Made by a program: the position numbers and the translations under genes. From contig CAMHDX010000022.1 of NCBI GenBank assembly GCA_946183895.1, positions 1 through 9,231 on the forward strand: a DNA stretch of 9,231 nucleotides. Reading direction: 5' to 3'. Positions 5,122 through 9,231 of this stretch are shown here, piece after piece; within the stretch, counting starts at the first letter, position 1; each line of letters begins with the position of its first letter. Under the pieces are notes generated by a model, which saw only the letters and a program-made list of their open reading frames with translations, had not been told where the DNA came from and ran no database searches. Source of the stretch: an uncultured Porphyromonadaceae bacterium (lineage in GTDB: Bacteria > Bacteroidota > Bacteroidia > Bacteroidales > Muribaculaceae).

Positions 5122-7218
5122 ATGAGAACAATAACAACTTTAATGTTTATGGGCATCATTACGGCCTCGTCGGCTCGAGGGCTGGTGTATCCCACCGCAC
5201 CGCGCGTCGACACTGTCGATTACTACTTTGGCACGGCTGTGCCTGACCCCTATCGTCTGCTCGAGGACGACAACAGCGCGGTGACTGCCGAGTGGGTCGC
5301 CGCCGAGAACCGTGTCACTCGTGACTACCTGGACAAGCTGCCGCAGCGCGCCGCCATCAAGAAGCGCCTCACCCAACTTGCCAATTACGCCAAGATGGGT
5401 GCGCCGTCGATTCACAACGGCAAGTACTACTACTTCCGCAACAATGGTCTGCAAAACCAGAGCGTGCTCATGGTTGCCGACCGCCTGGGCGGCGAGGAGC
5501 GTGTGGTGCTTGACCCCAACACGCTGAGCAGTGACGGCACGGTGGCGCTGCAGCAGCTCAACTTCTCGGACGACGGGCGCTACCTGGCGTATGTGATTAC
5601 GCGCAACGGCAGCGACTGGAACGAGATCTACGTGCTCGACCTGACCACGATGCAGACGCTTGACGACCACATCAAGTGGGCGAAGTTCACCGACGCCCAG
5701 TGGCTGGGCGACGGCTTCTTCTACAGCGCCTACGACGCTCCGGAGGATGCCAAGTCGAGCAAGAACGAGTACCACAAGGTGATGTATCACCGTCTGGGCA
5801 CTCCCCAGAGCGACGACTACGTGGAGTACCGCAGCTACACCAATCCCCTGCTATTCTATCAGGCACAGGTGGTGGACGATGGTCGCTACATCGTGATGTG
5901 GGAGAGCGACGGCGATGGCAATGCCTTGTACGTCAAGGACCTGAAGGACCGCAACCCGCACTACGTCAAGCTCGCCGATGGTGTGCGCTACACCCGCAAC
6001 GTGATTGGTGTGCAGGACGGCAAGCTCATCGTGATGACCAACGAGGACGCGCCGCGCTGGAAGCTCGTGGCATACGATGCCGAGCACCTCTCGCCCGCCA
6101 ACGTGCAGACCTTTGTGCCGGAGCGCGAGTGGGTGCTCAGCGACGCGCAGATGGCTGGCGGCAAGTTCATCTTGACCTACGACCGCGATGCCGCGTCGCA
6201 CCCCTACGTGTACGACGAGCAGGGTCGCGAGGTGCGCGAGATAACGTTGCCGACATTCGGCTCGGTGGGCTTCTCGTGCAAGAAAAAGGAGAAAGAGGTG
6301 TTCTATTCATTCTCGAGCTATGTCTATCCGACCTCGGTCTACCGCTACGACATGGAGAGCGGCGAGAGCACGTTGGTGTTCGCGCCCACTGTGGCGCTGC
6401 GCCCCGCCGACTATGTCACCGAGCAGGTGTTCTTTGCCAGCAAGGACGGCACTCGCGTGCCCATGTTCTTGATTTACAAGAAGGGTCTCAAGCGTGACGG
6501 CAAGCGCCCAACGTTTGTGTACGGCTACGGTGGCTTCAACATCAGCATGAATCCCGCCTTCAGCTACACCCGCACCCCGTTTGCGATGATTGACAAGGGC
6601 GGTGTGTGCGCCTATGTGAACCTGCGCGGCGGAGGCGAGTATGGCGAGCAATGGCATGAGGCTGGCACCAAGCTCAAGAAGCAGAATGTGTTTGACGACT
6701 TTATCGCAGCCGCCGAGTGGCTCATCAGCGAGAAGTTCACATGTCCCGCCAAGTTGGCTTGCAACGGCGGCAGCAACGGCGGTTTGCTGGTTGGCGCCGT
6801 TGTCAATCAACGCCCCGACCTGTGGGCGGCAGCTGTGCCGCAGGTGGGTGTAATGGACATGTTGCGCTATCATGAGTTCACCATCGGTTGGAACTGGGCT
6901 CACGATTATGGCCGCAGCGACGACAACGAGGAGATGTTCCGCTACCTGCTCGGCTACTCGCCGCTACACAACATCAAGAACGATGGCACCCGCTATCCCG
7001 CCATCCTGGTGACGACCAGCGACCATGACGACCGCGTCGTGCCGGCTCACTCGTTCAAGTATGCGGCGACCCTGCAGGCGAGTAACACCGGCGATGCCGT
7101 CAAGCTCATCCGCATCGATGTCAATGCCGGTCACGGACACGGCAAACCCATCAGCAAGGTGATTGAGGAGTACACCGACATCCAGGCATTCATCATGCAC
7201 AACCTGGGGGTGAAGTGA
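5122..7218 (+). CDS. Prolyl oligopeptidase (S9A family), exported
   Basis: This 698-residue serine peptidase cleaves after proline in short peptides. Residues 1-18 form a short signal peptide (MRTITTLMFMGIITASSA), so the enzyme is probably periplasmic, as known for flavobacterial prolyl endopeptidases. The family start YPTAPRVDTVDYYFG...VPDPYRLLED follows. The seven-bladed propeller fills about residues 70-430 and the alpha/beta hydrolase about 430-698. The catalytic triad is S551 in GGSNGG, D636 in DHDDRVVP with R638 just after, and H671 in NAGHGHGKP. Spacing is close to the 710-residue porcine enzyme (S554, D641, H680). The oxyanion-region motif YGYGGFN and the following LRGGGEYGEQWHEAG are also intact. 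It is the first gene of its operon, behind a consensus promoter, with a phosphatase gene 29 nt downstream. Confidence 0.95.
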   Translation: MRTITTLMFMGIITASSARGLVYPTAPRVDTVDYYFGTAVPDPYRLLEDDNSAVTAEWVAAENRVTRDYLDKLPQRAAIKKRLTQLANYAKMGAPSIHNGKYYYFRNNGLQNQSVLMVADRLGGEERVVLDPNTLSSDGTVALQQLNFSDDGRYLAYVITRNGSDWNEIYVLDLTTMQTLDDHIKWAKFTDAQWLGDGFFYSAYDAPEDAKSSKNEYHKVMYHRLGTPQSDDYVEYRSYTNPLLFYQAQVVDDGRYIVMWESDGDGNALYVKDLKDRNPHYVKLADGVRYTRNVIGVQDGKLIVMTNEDAPRWKLVAYDAEHLSPANVQTFVPEREWVLSDAQMAGGKFILTYDRDAASHPYVYDEQGREVREITLPTFGSVGFSCKKKEKEVFYSFSSYVYPTSVYRYDMESGESTLVFAPTVALRPADYVTEQVFFASKDGTRVPMFLIYKKGLKRDGKRPTFVYGYGGFNISMNPAFSYTRTPFAMIDKGGVCAYVNLRGGGEYGEQWHEAGTKLKKQNVFDDFIAAAEWLISEKFTCPAKLACNGGSNGGLLVGAVVNQRPDLWAAAVPQVGVMDMLRYHEFTIGWNWAHDYGRSDDNEEMFRYLLGYSPLHNIKNDGTRYPAILVTTSDHDDRVVPAHSFKYAATLQASNTGDAVKLIRIDVNAGHGHGKPISKVIEEYTDIQAFIMHNLGVK

Positions 7219-7247
7219 TATTACTAACGAAGCTTAAACTACCGACC

Positions 7248-8567
7248 ATGAACCATCGAATTATATTAACCCTGATGCTGGCGCTGTTGTTGGTGCCGTG
7301 CTCCCATGCCCGCAAGGCTCAGGGCACGTTGCGTGGAGAGTTCCTCGCGCATCCCACGATGTCGGCCAACAACTACCAGGCCTATCCCGACACGTTGCTG
7401 CCGTCGCTCACCGCCGCACCTGCCGGCTACACGCCATTCTTCATCAACCACTATGGCCGTCACGGCAGCCGCTGGCTCATTGACGACAAGCAGTACAGCC
7501 AGCCGCTCGAGGCGCTGGAGAAGGCAAAGCAAGCCGGCAAGCTCACCGCCCGCGGCGAGCGCCTGCGGGTGGTCCTGCAGCGGGTGCTTGACGGCAGTCG
7601 CGGCAGACTGGGCGAGTTGAGCGACATCGGCGCCGAGCAGCACCGCGGCATCGCCGAGCGCATGGTGGCGAATTTCCCGGAGGTGTTCCATGCCGACGGC
7701 GCAAAGGTCGTGGCGCGCTCCACGACGGTGAGGCGGTGCATCCTCTCGATGCAGAACGAGGTGGACCGCATCGCAGCCCTATGCCCGGACATCGCGATTA
7801 CGACCGATGCCAGCAAGGCCGAGATGTACTACATGAACTATAGCGACCCCGTGGTCAAGCCCCTGCGCTCACGCGGTCGCGACAAGGCGGACCTGGACGA
7901 GTACAAGGACAAGTGGGTGCGCCCCACCGGCATGGCAAAGCGCCTGTTCACCGACCTCAAGTGGGCGAAGCAGAACGTTGACTTGACCGCGATGATGCTC
8001 AATCTGGTCGACGTGGTTGGCAACATGCAGAGCCATCACGCGTTTGACGACGTCAATGAGTATAGCATCTTTGGCAGCGATGACCTGTACGACGCGTGGC
8101 GCTACAACAACGCGCGGTGGTATATCACTAGCGGCAACAACCCGTTCACGGCGGGTCGTGTGCCCCACATGGAGGCGAATCTGCTGCGCAACATCATTCG
8201 TGACGCCGACCATGCCATCGCCCACGGCACGGTGGGAGCCTCGTTGCGCTTTGGCCACGAGAGCGTGGTGTTGCCCTTAGTGTGCCTCATGGACATCAAC
8301 GGCATGGGCTACAGCACCGACAACCTTGACACGCTCGATGAGCATTGGGCGTCTTGCAAGGTGTTCCCCATGGCTGCCAATCTGCAGCTGGTCTACTATC
8401 GCAACGCAGCGGGCGACGTGCTGGTCAAGGTGTTGCTCAACGAGCACGAGGCGTCATTGCCGCTGCAGCCGGTCGCCGGGCCCTATTATCGCTGGAGCGA
8501 TGTGCGCGACTTCTATCTTGACCGCATCGCCAATGTGCCACAAGTTCCCGCCGGAGCAATAGAGTAA
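7248..8567 (+). CDS. Secreted histidine-type phosphatase, clade 2 (phytase/MINPP-like)
   Basis: This 439-residue enzyme would hydrolyse phosphate monoesters through a phosphohistidine intermediate; inositol phosphates are plausible substrates. A signal peptide, MNHRIILTLMLALLLVPC then SHA, fits cleavage after A21. The nucleophile motif RHGSR is at residues 71-75 with H72 as nucleophile, in the context HYGRHGSRW; the proline of the usual RHGxRxP is replaced. The second catalytic motif is FGHESVVLPL with H337-E338, closer to the HAE of MINPP phosphatases than to the HD of acid phosphatases and AppA-type phytases. ARSTTVRRC supplies the further conserved arginine. The ATG at 7248 is chosen because the signal peptide begins there; a GTG at 7215 overlapping the peptidase stop would add 11 unneeded residues. 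The 29-nt gap to the peptidase gene has no promoter, so co-transcription is likely. Confidence 0.88.
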   Translation: MNHRIILTLMLALLLVPCSHARKAQGTLRGEFLAHPTMSANNYQAYPDTLLPSLTAAPAGYTPFFINHYGRHGSRWLIDDKQYSQPLEALEKAKQAGKLTARGERLRVVLQRVLDGSRGRLGELSDIGAEQHRGIAERMVANFPEVFHADGAKVVARSTTVRRCILSMQNEVDRIAALCPDIAITTDASKAEMYYMNYSDPVVKPLRSRGRDKADLDEYKDKWVRPTGMAKRLFTDLKWAKQNVDLTAMMLNLVDVVGNMQSHHAFDDVNEYSIFGSDDLYDAWRYNNARWYITSGNNPFTAGRVPHMEANLLRNIIRDADHAIAHGTVGASLRFGHESVVLPLVCLMDINGMGYSTDNLDTLDEHWASCKVFPMAANLQLVYYRNAAGDVLVKVLLNEHEASLPLQPVAGPYYRWSDVRDFYLDRIANVPQVPAGAIE

Positions 8568-8592
8568 TCACCCCACTTGTAACGACATCATC

Positions 8593-9231
8593 ATGAAGCA
8601 TATAATATCTCTCCGCGCCATGCGCGGCATCAAGTCAATCATGTTGAGGCGATTGTTGGCACTGCTCACTGTCGCAGTGGCGTTGACCACCCTCGCTACC
8701 ACACCCCGTGAGGACATAGCGCGCAATCCGCGCCGTGCCGCCAGCAACCACTATGCCTATCCCATCGGCACCGAGGTCGCGCCTCCGGCACTCACGGCGT
8801 CGCCTGCCGGCTACGAGCCGTTCTACATCGCACACTACGGCCGCCACGGCAGCCGCTGGCTCACGAGCGACAAGGACGTCAACGGCGCGCTGCGCACCCT
8901 TGATGCGCTTGCCGCCCACCATCAGCTCACCTTTGAGGGCGAGCGCCTGCACGACGTGATAATCCGCATCGCTGCCGATAGCCGCGACCGCATCGGTGAC
9001 CTCACCGACGTGGGTGCCGAGCAGCATCAGGACATCGCACGGCGCATGTACCACAACTTCCCCGAGGTGCTGAGCGGCGATGCGCGCGTTGACGCGCGCT
9101 CCACAACGTGGATACGTTGCATCCTCTCAATGCAGAATGCCACGACAACGCTCTCGCGCCTCAATCCACAACTGCGCATTGTGACCGATGCGAGTTATCA
9201 CGACATGTACTACATGGGGTGGGGATACGGC
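8593..9231 (+). CDS. Second secreted histidine-type phosphatase, paralogue of the preceding gene, cut by window edge
   Basis: An open frame of 213 codons runs from the ATG at 8593 to the right edge. It carries HYGRHGSRWL with R84-H85-G86-S87-R88, then DVGAEQHQDIARRM, FPEV, ARSTTWIRCILSMQN and TDAS.HDMYYM. These align in order with the neighbour (for example HYGRHGSRWL and ARSTTVRRCILSMQN), so the pair arose by duplication. By eye about half the residues match. The C-terminal HE/HD motif lies outside the window. The start is unsure: 8593 gives a long basic region before the hydrophobic stretch, while the ATG at 8641 (MLRRLLALLTVAVALTTLA) gives a neater signal peptide. The gene begins 25 nt after the previous stop, or 73 nt if 8641 is used, and no promoter is seen between them. 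Its substrate may differ from that of the first copy. Confidence 0.88.
   Translation, partial: MKHIISLRAMRGIKSIMLRRLLALLTVAVALTTLATTPREDIARNPRRAASNHYAYPIGTEVAPPALTASPAGYEPFYIAHYGRHGSRWLTSDKDVNGALRTLDALAAHHQLTFEGERLHDVIIRIAADSRDRIGDLTDVGAEQHQDIARRMYHNFPEVLSGDARVDARSTTWIRCILSMQNATTTLSRLNPQLRIVTDASYHDMYYMGWGYG
8613..8627 (+). other. Perfect GC-rich hairpin near the start of the second phosphatase
   Basis: CCGCGC (8613-8618), loop CAT, GCGCGG (8622-8627) form a perfect 6-bp stem. It lies between the two candidate start codons 8593 and 8641. If 8641 is the true start, the stem sits in the intercistronic leader 13 nt before it and could limit translation or protect mRNA ends. No U-run follows, so it is not an intrinsic terminator. 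Confidence 0.4.

Noticed and set aside
4998..5246. Small plus-strand gene upstream of the prolyl peptidase
   Set aside because: It spans the consensus promoter and overlaps the peptidase signal peptide in another frame; the product shows no recognisable features.
7215..7247. GTG start for the first phosphatase, overlapping the peptidase stop as GTGA
   Set aside because: It would put 11 residues in front of a complete signal peptide. ATG 7248 is the better start, though coupling from GTG cannot be fully excluded.

Overview
This window most likely comes from a Bacteroidales bacterium of the gut type, possibly Muribaculaceae; the family is inference. Three intergenic starts are preceded by TTTG-N19/20-TAnnTTTG promoters, as in Bacteroidetes. 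Shine-Dalgarno sequences are absent. IspG is the long 607-residue form with an internal insertion that is usual in this phylum. The coding DNA is GC-rich, about 63% in hand-counted parts of ubiE, while the intergenic DNA is AT-rich.

Layout. (1) Positions 1-404, minus: the N-terminal 134 residues of a P-loop ATPase that continues beyond the left edge, with its promoter at 437-468. (2) Positions 478-647: three near-identical 53-bp tandem units plus an 11-bp remnant, just downstream of ubiE. (3) Positions 663-4820, minus: a tightly packed four-gene operon, transcribed in the order lipoprotein, ispG, formate/nitrite-type channel, ubiE/menG. Its junctions are a 4-nt ATGA overlap and two 2-nt gaps. 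(4) Positions 4821-5121: a 301-bp divergent control region with one promoter for each side and clusters of short repeats. (5) Positions 5122-9231, plus: a secreted prolyl oligopeptidase followed by two tandem secreted histidine (clade 2, phytase/MINPP-like) phosphatases. The second is cut by the right edge.

How the genes work together. IspG makes HMBPP for isoprenoids, including the menaquinone side chain, and UbiE/MenG carries out the last methylation of menaquinone. The operon therefore joins early and late steps of quinone supply, together with a small-anion channel that may serve anaerobic metabolism. The rightward operon looks like an export-targeted nutrient-scavenging set: cleavage of proline-containing peptides plus removal of phosphate from organic phosphates such as inositol phosphates. 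This grouping is inference.

Most of the window is ordinary core metabolism. I saw no CRISPR array, tRNA, rRNA, transposase or convincing intrinsic terminator. The parts most worth a second look are the 53-bp tandem array, the compact FNT channel embedded in the isoprenoid/quinone operon, and the tandem phosphatases with their HE acid motif.
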